The notes under the pieces: model-generated
The model's input: only the letters and a program-made list of their open reading frames with translations
The model's database searches: none
Told to the model about the DNA's origin: nothing
Assembly (NCBI GenBank): GCA_900757595.1
Contig: CAAEOL010000029.1
Location: 1 to 16,808 of the forward strand
From: an uncultured Collinsella sp.
Lineage (GTDB): Bacteria > Actinomycetota > Coriobacteriia > Coriobacteriales > Coriobacteriaceae
Direction of reading: 5' to 3'
Length of the DNA stretch: 16,808 nt
In this document: one piece after another, positions 1 to 6,405 of the stretch
Numbering within the stretch: position 1 is the first letter of the stretch
Layout: every line of letters starts with the position of its first letter
Made by a program: the position numbers and the translations under genes

Positions 1-120
1 CGTGTTGGCTAAAATGGGTCGGCTGGGATTGGTCAATCTCGGCCGACTATATTTGGCTAATATTTTCCGACGCTAACAACAGTTCCCGATTTCGATGGCT
101 TCGCCCTTTCTAAATACTTC
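1..120. other. Region upstream of radical SAM gene, with hairpin and residual coding signal
   Basis: A 14-bp stem (18-31 with 34-47, two G-U wobbles) sits at the window start; the innermost pair probably opens to leave a GGTC loop. No T-run follows, so it is not a standard terminator. From 61 to 120 the frame of the downstream gene is open and encodes a stretch including VPDFDGFALSKYF. Cobalamin-binding radical SAM proteins have this kind of linker just before the radical SAM domain. A TAA at 58-60 closes the frame, and 61-120 contains no ATG, GTG or TTG in that frame. Coding sequence therefore seems to extend beyond the first ATG, which points to an upstream frameshift, stop or insertion. 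Confidence 0.5.
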
Positions 121-1545
121 ATGCCTGAGCTAATATTGCCGGTTTATTCCTCTAGGCAGTGTTTTAATCATTGCGCCTTCTGCACCATTCCCGGTGCTAC
201 CGGTGGTTGTTACCGAAAGATGCCTATATCGAGAGTATTTGAAATAATGTGTCGGTTAAATGAAAAATACGGCACGAGAGTTTTCTCTTTTGTGGATGAA
301 ACATTCGAAGGCAAAAGAATGGAGCAACTCGCGGATGAAATAAACGCATCGGGAAAAACGTTTTTCTGGCATGGAGAAACGAGGTTCTCTCCAACCCTAA
401 GTACAGACGTTTTTAACAAGATATACCAAAGTGGATGTAGGCAGATTCAGTTTGGCCTCGAGTCATACAACCAAAGAGTTCTTGATCTAATGAAGAAGAA
501 CACGAGAGTTGATTGGATTGATCGCAATATCCATGATTGTCTCAATGCGGGTATTCCTGTTCATCTATTTTTTATGATTGGCTTTCCGACCGAAACTAAA
601 GAAGAGGCTCTGAACACCTTAGCTTATACAGAGAATGTTTTGAATTATTCAAAACAGGTATGTGGTGTTCCATATTCCACGAGAGGATTTACGAATTTTG
701 GTCTCGTTATGGGGTCGGATGTTTGGAATCATCCCGATAAGTATGGTGTCTCTGTAATGCCGAAGTCCCAATATGAGGATTTGCGCCTCGAAGTGGATTA
801 TGTTTCAGGCACTGGTTTAACTTTAAATGAAGCAAAATCCTTATCTGATGAGCATCATATTGATTTTTATATGCAAGAGGTCATAAACGGTAGTGACACA
901 ATTGACTTGCCCCAGCGGCTTCATATTTCAGAGGTGACCTGGATCCTAGATTCTATTCACGCTGTCAGGTATAAGGGACATTTGACCAAAGTAAAGCGAC
1001 GGCTAACTAGTCTAAATCCAGCTGATCGAATCTGGCTGGATTCCAAGACCTCTGTCGTGCTCGTTGAGCCATTTGCCTACTTCTATAATTCTGAATACCA
1101 TCATGTCTATGCTGTTTCCCAGTTGGTATACCTTAAGTTGGCCCGTTTATTGGAGGCCGATTGTAGCATTTCTCTTATTCTTGATCAGGGCGACCTCGAG
1201 CTGACAAGGGCGATAGAAGAACTGTTGCATTATGGATTGCTGAATACAAATATCGATGCCGATTATGTAATGCACGATAATGGTTTTCAATTGGTTAAAA
1301 GTTCGTTTGTTAAAGAAGTCGGACGCTCAAAAGAGGGGTTAAGAGTACTGCTGAGTTGTGCCACCCATAGAATGTGTGCGGTTAATGATTATTCGTTCGC
1401 TTTGCTTTCGTTGTTTGAAAAGCCGATTACTAAGAACGAGCTGCGCGACATTTTGAAAAAAGAGGGACTATCGGCAAACGAGGAGCAATTAAACAAGTTG
1501 GTTGATAATTGCATGAAAGCAGATATACTACAATTGATTAGATAG
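121..1545 (+). CDS. Radical SAM enzyme (cobalamin-binding-family type), possibly N-terminally truncated; candidate peptide-modifying enzyme
   Basis: This 474-aa product carries the radical SAM 4Fe-4S motif CxxxCxxC at C14, C18 and C21. Family-typical segments follow: FSFVDE near 55-60, GLESYNQRVLDLMKK at 112-126 and GFPTET at 154-159. Such enzymes cleave S-adenosylmethionine to make a 5'-deoxyadenosyl radical. The C-terminal part (about 320-474) appears to hold two PqqD-like winged-helix repeats, near 325-375 and 415-470; PqqD-like modules bind precursor peptides in many RiPP systems. ATG 121 lacks a Shine-Dalgarno sequence, and family-like sequence continues in frame upstream to 61 with no start codon. 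The usual N-terminal B12-binding domain is absent. The gene is AT-rich, uses codons such as ATA, AGA and TTA that its neighbours avoid, and lies 13 nt before a small ORF. Radical SAM assignment is secure; substrate and intactness are not. Confidence 0.85.
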   Translation: MPELILPVYSSRQCFNHCAFCTIPGATGGCYRKMPISRVFEIMCRLNEKYGTRVFSFVDETFEGKRMEQLADEINASGKTFFWHGETRFSPTLSTDVFNKIYQSGCRQIQFGLESYNQRVLDLMKKNTRVDWIDRNIHDCLNAGIPVHLFFMIGFPTETKEEALNTLAYTENVLNYSKQVCGVPYSTRGFTNFGLVMGSDVWNHPDKYGVSVMPKSQYEDLRLEVDYVSGTGLTLNEAKSLSDEHHIDFYMQEVINGSDTIDLPQRLHISEVTWILDSIHAVRYKGHLTKVKRRLTSLNPADRIWLDSKTSVVLVEPFAYFYNSEYHHVYAVSQLVYLKLARLLEADCSISLILDQGDLELTRAIEELLHYGLLNTNIDADYVMHDNGFQLVKSSFVKEVGRSKEGLRVLLSCATHRMCAVNDYSFALLSLFEKPITKNELRDILKKEGLSANEEQLNKLVDNCMKADILQLIR

Positions 1546-1558
1546 AGGAGGTTTCTGC

Positions 1559-1669
1559 ATGGACGTTATTAACAAAGATCTCTTGGAGCAACTGAAAGAG
1601 TCTCAGGAAGAGGGCGTCGTGGTAGAAGTGTTCGACTTTGAGGACTACATGGATAAATTCTGCCATTAG
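1559..1669 (+). CDS. 36-aa acidic small protein; candidate RiPP precursor peptide
   Basis: A 36-codon ORF begins with ATG 1559, preceded by a strong AGGAGG Shine-Dalgarno at 1546-1551 with 7-nt spacing, and ends at TAG 1667. It starts 13 nt after the radical SAM gene and is followed 24 nt later by a strong terminator, so the two form a tight cassette. The peptide is rich in Asp and Glu. It has a leader-like N-terminal half (DLLEQLKESQEEG) and a compact C-terminal segment with Phe, Tyr, Met and a final Cys-His (FDFEDYMDKFCH). No signal peptide or membrane segment is visible. I do not recognise the family. A precursor role is inferred from size, position and the PqqD-like modules of the neighbour; an accessory small protein is the alternative. 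Confidence 0.6.
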   Translation: MDVINKDLLEQLKESQEEGVVVEVFDFEDYMDKFCH

Positions 1670-1693
1670 TTTCGGAATTTACTTGCCTCGCTT

Positions 1694-1727
1694 AAAGGAG
1701 AAGTCGATTATCGATTTCTCCTTTTTT
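1694..1727 (+). terminator. Rho-independent terminator of the radical SAM/peptide cassette
   Basis: A 14-bp stem (1694-1707 with 1711-1724, one G-U wobble) closes a 3-nt TTA loop and runs into a T-tract ending at 1727. It lies 24 nt after the small ORF stop. This isolates the cassette from nadE downstream. Confidence 0.9.
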
Positions 1728-1857
1728 AATTAAAGATATTTTTGGAATACATGCTCTTAGCACAGGTTGGCGTCTCAGTAAACTGGGAGGTTGCTTTGGC
1801 TAGTTAGAGATATGTGAACGTCCGTTGGACTGAATCTCAGGGTAGAAGGGGCCTCCA

Positions 1858-3858
1858 GTGTCCAGATCAACAAGGCAATGCTGCGTTTCGGCTAATAAGA
1901 ACGACGGCTTTTTGCGTGTGGCGGCGGCGTCGCCGCGGATTCGCGTGGCCGATGTCGAGGGCAATGCCGAGGTGGCGTTGGCTGCCGTGCGTGAGGCTGC
2001 CGAGCGTGGCGTTCGCGCGCTGGTGCTGCCCGAGCTTAACCTGACCGGCTATACCGCGGCCGATCTGTTCCATAACCGCACACTGCTGCATGCCTGCGAG
2101 GCTGCTCTGGTGCATATCCTCGACGAGACTCGTGAGCTGCCGATTGTCTTTACCATTGGTCTTCCCGTTGCGGTTGCCGAGAATATCTACAACTGCGCCG
2201 CCGTGTGCTGCGCGGGCGAGCTTTTGGGCCTCACGGCCAAGAAGTATTTGCCCAACTATGGCGAGTTCTATGAGCGCCGTTGGTTTGCTCCGGCACCTAC
2301 CGATCCCGTTTGGCTTGAATTTGCCGGTCAGGGTCCGGTCCCGCTGGGCTCGGGGCTTGTCTACCGTTGCTGTGATGAGGGCGCCGAGGACCTGGTGTTG
2401 GGCGTTGAGGTCTGCGAGGACCTGTGGGTGCCGGCGCCTCCTTCGACCGAGATGGCGCTTGCCGGTGCGACGGTGATTCTCAACCCGTCGGCTTCGGACG
2501 AGATTATCGGTAAGGCAGACTATCGCCGCAGCCTCATCTCCAATCAGAGCGCGCGCCTGTACTGTGCCTATGCGTATGCAGACGCGAGCGAGGGCGAGTC
2601 CACGACCGATATGGTCTTTGCGGGCGAGAACCTCGTCTACGAAAACGGCTCCAAGCTCGCCGCGACCAAACTGCTTACTTGCGATATGGCCATCGCCGAC
2701 GTTGACCTTGACCGCCTGGTTGCCGAGCGCCGTCGTTCGACGACGTGGACGCGCGCGGACGATGCGCCGGAGGCCACGGCCGTTGAGTTTTCGTTTGAGG
2801 GCGTGTTGGCCGAAGAGCCTGTCCTGCGCGATGCCTGCGATATCGACCGCGTTTTCCCGCGCGCGCCCTTTGTACCGGCCGACCATGGTGACCTGGCCGA
2901 GCGCTGCGAGACCATCCTCGACCTGCAGACCGCCGGCCTCAAGACCCGCCTGGCCCATACGGGCACCAAGGCTGCAGTCATCGGTCTTTCGGGCGGCCTT
3001 GATTCTACACTGGCACTGCTCGTGACGGTGCGTGCCTTCGATGCACTGGGGCTGCCGCGCACGGGTATCACGGCGGTCTCCATGCCCGGCTTTGGCACGA
3101 CGCATCGCACTAAGTCCAACGCCGAGTCGCTCGCGCGCGACCTGGGCGTGAGCTTCCGCGAGGTTTCGATCCACGCGGCTGTGGAGCAGCACTTCAAGGA
3201 CATTGAGCACGATCCGACCGTGCAGGACGTGACCTACGAGAACAGCCAGGCCCGCGAGCGTACGCAGATTCTGATGGATCTGGCCAACCAGGCCGGCGGT
3301 TTTGTCATCGGCACGGGCGATTTGTCGGAGCTGGCGCTCGGCTGGGCTACCTATAACGGCGACCACATGAGCATGTACGCCGTCAATGCGAGCGTGCCCA
3401 AGACGCTTGTGCGTCATCTGGTGCGCTATGCGGCTGATGTCTTTGGCGGGCGTATTGCCGAGGTCTTGCTCGATATCCTCGACACGCCGGTGTCCCCCGA
3501 GCTTCTGCCGCCCACGGGCGACGGCGAGATTGCGCAGAAGACTGAGGATTTGGTGGGCCCGTACGAGTTGCACGACTACTTCCTCTACTACTTGCTGCGT
3601 TTTGGCTTTGAGCCGGGCAAGATCTACCGCATGGCGCTCAAGAGTTTCGAGGGTGTCTACGACGCCAAGACCGTCCACGCGTGGCTGCGTACGTTCTATC
3701 GTCGCTTCTTTGCCCAGCAGTTTAAGCGCAGCTGCCTGCCCGATGGCCCCAAGGTTGGTTCGGTGACGCTCAGCCCGCGCGGCGATTGGCGTATGCCGAG
3801 TGACGCCAGCTCGCGTCTGTGGCTTGCGCAGATCGACGCGCTCAATCCAGTTGACTAA
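1858..3858 (+). CDS. nadE: Glutamine-dependent NAD+ synthetase
   Basis: NadE converts nicotinic acid adenine dinucleotide to NAD+ using ATP and glutamine; it is cytosolic. The 666-aa product has the two-domain layout of glutamine-hydrolysing enzymes. The N-terminal nitrilase-type glutaminase domain shows Glu59 (LPELNLTGY), Lys128/129 (LTAKKYLPNYGEFYE) and Cys186 (VEVCEDLW) as the catalytic triad. The C-terminal synthetase domain has the ATP-binding SGGLDS motif at 378-383 and the GTGDLSELALGW and YNGDHMSMY segments. GTG 1858 has an AAGGGG 6 nt upstream. However, the first ~16 residues do not look family-like, and conserved sequence begins near DGFLRVAAAS, so the true start is uncertain. The upstream junction with the AT-rich island may have altered it. 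A terminator follows at 3928-3957. Confidence 0.95.
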   Translation: MSRSTRQCCVSANKNDGFLRVAAASPRIRVADVEGNAEVALAAVREAAERGVRALVLPELNLTGYTAADLFHNRTLLHACEAALVHILDETRELPIVFTIGLPVAVAENIYNCAAVCCAGELLGLTAKKYLPNYGEFYERRWFAPAPTDPVWLEFAGQGPVPLGSGLVYRCCDEGAEDLVLGVEVCEDLWVPAPPSTEMALAGATVILNPSASDEIIGKADYRRSLISNQSARLYCAYAYADASEGESTTDMVFAGENLVYENGSKLAATKLLTCDMAIADVDLDRLVAERRRSTTWTRADDAPEATAVEFSFEGVLAEEPVLRDACDIDRVFPRAPFVPADHGDLAERCETILDLQTAGLKTRLAHTGTKAAVIGLSGGLDSTLALLVTVRAFDALGLPRTGITAVSMPGFGTTHRTKSNAESLARDLGVSFREVSIHAAVEQHFKDIEHDPTVQDVTYENSQARERTQILMDLANQAGGFVIGTGDLSELALGWATYNGDHMSMYAVNASVPKTLVRHLVRYAADVFGGRIAEVLLDILDTPVSPELLPPTGDGEIAQKTEDLVGPYELHDYFLYYLLRFGFEPGKIYRMALKSFEGVYDAKTVHAWLRTFYRRFFAQQFKRSCLPDGPKVGSVTLSPRGDWRMPSDASSRLWLAQIDALNPVD

Positions 3859-3877
3859 GGTTGGCTAAATTGAACCA

Positions 3878-3924
3878 ATACGGGGGTTGCAAGCGTTACA
3901 CTTTTGCAATCTGATGGCCCGTAT
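3878..3924 (+). promoter_or_regulatory. Bipartite stem-loop upstream of the aminotransferase
   Basis: ATACGGG at 3878-3884 pairs with CCCGTAT at 3918-3924. Immediately inside, 3885-3892 pairs with 3904-3911 (8 bp, one G-U wobble), leaving an 11-nt loop and a 6-nt bulge. It sits between the nadE stop and a terminator hairpin. It could be part of a leader RNA or the nadE 3' end. I see no recognised riboswitch family. Confidence 0.45.
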
Positions 3925-3927
3925 CGC

Positions 3928-3957
3928 GCGGCGCTCTTGTCGGAGCGCCGCTTTTTT
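3928..3957 (+). terminator. Rho-independent terminator after nadE, or attenuator before the aminotransferase
   Basis: A perfect 9-bp stem (GCGGCGCTC 3928-3936 with GAGCGCCGC 3943-3951) encloses a 6-nt loop and is followed by six T. It ends only 18 nt before the next start codon and a few bases before its RBS. Little room is left for a promoter between the two, so attenuation is possible. Confidence 0.85.
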
Positions 3958-3975
3958 ATATCGGAAGGTGGCACC

Positions 3976-5139
3976 ATGCAGGCATCGCAGCGTCTCGACC
4001 GCTTTGGCGCGGAGGTCTTCGCCTCGCTCAACAACAAACTGCTTGCGCTGAAGGCTCAGGGCAAGACCATTTACAACATGAGCGTGGGCACGCCCGACTT
4101 TAAGCCGTACGACCACGTGGTCGAGGCGCTCACGCAAGCGGCCCAGGACCCCGAGATGTGGAAGTATGCCCTGCGCGACCTGCCCGAACTCAAGCAAGCC
4201 GTGTGCGATTACTATGAGCGCCGCTTTGGCGTTTCGGGCATTACGCCGTCTATGGTGCAGTCGTGCAACGGCACGCAGGAGGGCGTGGGCCATTTGGGCC
4301 TGGCCCTGCTCGATCCGGGTGACACCATTTTGGTTCCCGATCCGTGCTACCCGGTCTTTGAGGCGGGCGCCAAGATTGCCGATGCCAAGCTCGAGTACTA
4401 TCCGTTGGTCGCCGAGCATAATTACCTGCCCTATGTGGCGGGCATCGATCCCGAGGTGGCCGATCGTGCCAAGTATATGATCGTGTCGTTGCCCGCGAAC
4501 CCGGTTGGCTCGGTGGGCACGCCCGAGGTCTACGAGGAGATCATCGCTTTCGCCCGCGAGCACGACCTGCTCATCGTCCATGACAACGCGTACTCCGACA
4601 TCGTGTTCGACGGCGAGCCGGGCGGAAGCTTCTTGCAGTATCCTGGTGCGCTTGAGGTGGGCGTGGAGTTCTTCTCGCTTTCCAAGTCGTTTAACGTTAC
4701 CGGTGCGCGTATCGGCTTTTTGGTCGGCCGCGAGGACGTGGTCTCTGCCTTTGCCAAGCTGCGCGGCCAGATCGACTTTGGTATGTTCTTCCCGATCCAG
4801 AAGGCTGCTATCGCCTGCTTGAGCGGTCCGCGCGATGAGGTCGAGGCGCAGCGTCTGAAGTACCAGGAGCGCCGCGATGCCCTGTGCGACGGTCTTGAGG
4901 GCTTGGGCTGGGAGCGTCCCAACGCGCATGGCTCTATGTTTGTGTGGGCCAAGCTTCCCGGTGGTCGCACCGATTCCATGGCGTTTTGCGAGGAGCTTAT
5001 GGAGAAGGCCGGCGTTGTGGTGACGCCGGGCGCGAGCTTTGGTCCTTCGGGCGAGGGACACGTGCGCATGGCGCTGGTCCTGCCGCCCGATCAGATTGCT
5101 TTGGCTGTCGAGGCCATTCGCGAGGCGGGCCTGTATTAG
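3976..5139 (+). CDS. Class I/II PLP-dependent aminotransferase, probably diaminopimelate-pathway type
   Basis: This 387-aa protein is a fold-type I aminotransferase. It has the substrate-loop motif NMSVGTPDF (34-42), LPANPVG (172-178), DNAYSD with the cofactor-binding Asp203 and Tyr206, and the Schiff-base lysine K237 in SLSKSFNVTGARIGF. A C-terminal Arg in HVRMAL should bind the substrate carboxylate. The sequence resembles LL-diaminopimelate and N-acetyl-LL-diaminopimelate aminotransferases. The nearby dapA, dapB, dapH and M20 deacetylase genes lack their transaminase, which supports that role, but this is inferred; general amino acid transaminases look similar. The start is ATG 3976 with GGAAGGTGG upstream. 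A longer frame from 3904 would read through the terminator hairpin and is unlikely. Confidence 0.88.
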   Translation: MQASQRLDRFGAEVFASLNNKLLALKAQGKTIYNMSVGTPDFKPYDHVVEALTQAAQDPEMWKYALRDLPELKQAVCDYYERRFGVSGITPSMVQSCNGTQEGVGHLGLALLDPGDTILVPDPCYPVFEAGAKIADAKLEYYPLVAEHNYLPYVAGIDPEVADRAKYMIVSLPANPVGSVGTPEVYEEIIAFAREHDLLIVHDNAYSDIVFDGEPGGSFLQYPGALEVGVEFFSLSKSFNVTGARIGFLVGREDVVSAFAKLRGQIDFGMFFPIQKAAIACLSGPRDEVEAQRLKYQERRDALCDGLEGLGWERPNAHGSMFVWAKLPGGRTDSMAFCEELMEKAGVVVTPGASFGPSGEGHVRMALVLPPDQIALAVEAIREAGLY

Positions 5140-5282
5140 AAAGCTATTTCGCCTCGTCAATAGCTCGAAACCGATTTCGTGCAGTTATTTTACGAATCCT
5201 GCAAACAATTTCGGTAAACGGTCGATTTTTGGCTGCGAATAGGAGCATAATCAAAGTCCCGATTGGATGTATTGGGATTACG

Positions 5283-5315
5283 GCAAGCCGCTCGGGTCGT
5301 TCCCGGGCGGCTTGC
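5283..5315 (+). promoter_or_regulatory. Strong GC-rich hairpin in the ldh leader
   Basis: A 14-bp stem (5283-5296 with 5302-5315, one wobble) with a 5-nt TCGTT loop ends 25 nt before the lactate dehydrogenase ATG. No T-run follows, so it is not a classical terminator. It could stabilise the ldh mRNA or end upstream transcription weakly. Apart from short inverted repeats at 5142-5165 and 5165-5178, I see nothing else in 5140-5340. Confidence 0.55.
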
Positions 5316-5340
5316 TTGTGGAGAGAGATGGGAGTTTCTA

Positions 5341-6291
5341 ATGGTTAACGAGAAGAAGGTCGCTATTGTCGGCTGCGGTTTCGTCGGTTCGTCTTCGGCG
5401 TTCGCGCTGATGCAGAGCGGTCTGTTCTCCGAGATGGTCCTCATCGACGTGGACAAGAACCGCGCCGAGGGTGAGGCTCTGGATATCGCGCACGGCATGA
5501 CGTTTGCCGAGCCGATGAAGATCTACGCCGGCGATTATTCCGATGTCGCCGACGCCGCCATGATCGTCGTCACCGCTGGCGCTGCCCAGAAGCCCGGTGA
5601 GACCCGCTTGGACCTGGTCAACAAGAACGTCAACATCTTTAAGTCCATTATCCCCGAGATTAAGAAGTCTGGCTTCGACGGCATTCTGCTCATCGTCTCC
5701 AACCCGGTCGATGTTCTGACCTATGCCGCCATCAAGATGTCCGGCCTGCCCGAGGGCCATGTCATCGGCTCCGGCACCGTGCTCGACACCGGTCGTCTGC
5801 AGCAGATGCTCGGCGCCCACGTCGAGGTCGATCCGCGCGACGTTCAGGCCTACGTCATGGGTGAGCACGGCGACTCCGAGTTCGTCGCTTGGTCCAGCGC
5901 TCAGGTTGCCGGCGTTCCGCTGAACACCTTCTGCGAGCTTCACGGCCATCTGGAGCACGAAGCCGCCGAGAAGCGTATCGCCGAGGACGTCAAGAATTCC
6001 GCCTACACCATCATCGAGAAGAAGCACGCTACCTACTACGGCGTCGCCATGGCCGTTAAGCGCATCTGCACTGCCGTCATGCGCGATGAACAGACCGTTC
6101 TGCCCGTCTCCTCGCTCATGGTGGGCGAGTACGGCCTGTCTGATCTTGCCATCTCCATGCCGACCGTCGTTGGCCGCGACGGCGTTGTCTGCCGCGTCCC
6201 CGTGCCGCTGGACGATGACGAGCAGCATGAGCTTACCGCCTCCGCCAAGGCCCTCAAGGACATCATCGACAGCGTCGACTTCTCCTGCTAA
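5341..6291 (+). CDS. ldh: L-lactate dehydrogenase
   Basis: This 316-aa NAD-dependent enzyme interconverts pyruvate and L-lactate and regenerates NAD+ in fermentation. The Rossmann motif GCGFVG is at 11-16, with Asp36 after the second strand positioned to bind the NAD ribose. The mobile loop AAQKPGETR places Gln83 at the position that selects lactate over malate (Arg in malate dehydrogenases). Catalytic Arg89, substrate-binding Arg152 and catalytic His176 in GEHGDSE are present, as is NPVDVL. ATG 5341 has GGGAG 6 nt upstream and gives the family-typical N-terminus; an in-frame extension to 5263 would run through the leader hairpin. It is monocistronic, closed by the terminator at 6323-6358. 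Confidence 0.95.
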   Translation: MVNEKKVAIVGCGFVGSSSAFALMQSGLFSEMVLIDVDKNRAEGEALDIAHGMTFAEPMKIYAGDYSDVADAAMIVVTAGAAQKPGETRLDLVNKNVNIFKSIIPEIKKSGFDGILLIVSNPVDVLTYAAIKMSGLPEGHVIGSGTVLDTGRLQQMLGAHVEVDPRDVQAYVMGEHGDSEFVAWSSAQVAGVPLNTFCELHGHLEHEAAEKRIAEDVKNSAYTIIEKKHATYYGVAMAVKRICTAVMRDEQTVLPVSSLMVGEYGLSDLAISMPTVVGRDGVVCRVPVPLDDDEQHELTASAKALKDIIDSVDFSC

Positions 6292-6322
6292 ATCCAGCTC
6301 TTTTGGGCAACAGGCTACAATG

Positions 6323-6358
6323 AAAGGCGTCCGGTCCACACGGTCCGGGCGCCTTTTT
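6323..6358 (+). terminator. Rho-independent terminator of ldh
   Basis: A 12-bp stem (6323-6334 with 6345-6356, one wobble) with a 10-nt loop and a five-T run (6354-6358) lies 31 nt after the ldh stop. The REP-like palindrome begins at its last bases. Confidence 0.88.
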
Positions 6359-6389
6359 GGTGCAAAGTAACCCTACCCCAATGCGCCAT
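6357..6389 (+). repeat. REP-like palindrome, copy 1
   Basis: TTGGTGCA (6357-6364) is followed by AAGTAACC, a C-rich stretch and TGCGCCAT (6382-6389). The arms pair over six central positions with one G-U wobble. Arm spacing (25 nt) and most of the interior match the copy at 7570-7602. Both copies face the same way and lie on either side of the Mbeg1-like gene. Confidence 0.6.
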
Positions 6390-6405
6390 TGTTGATGGGA
6401 GAGTC

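Noticed and set aside
1..60. Repeated TTGGCTAA octamer (5-12, 53-60, also 3861-3868)
   Set aside because: It is short, with no shared flanks or spacing; likely chance.
1867..3678. Long open frame on the minus strand opposite nadE
   Set aside because: It has no family-like motifs, is Arg/His/Gly-rich in low-complexity fashion and mirrors a well-supported gene; high GC opens antisense frames.
3865..5160. Long minus-strand frame opposite the aminotransferase
   Set aside because: Same shadow effect; it would also span the terminator and leader hairpins and has no RBS.
5140..5340. Rex-type redox operator before ldh
   Set aside because: No TTGTGAA-N-TTCACAA-like palindrome is present; only short unrelated inverted repeats are seen.
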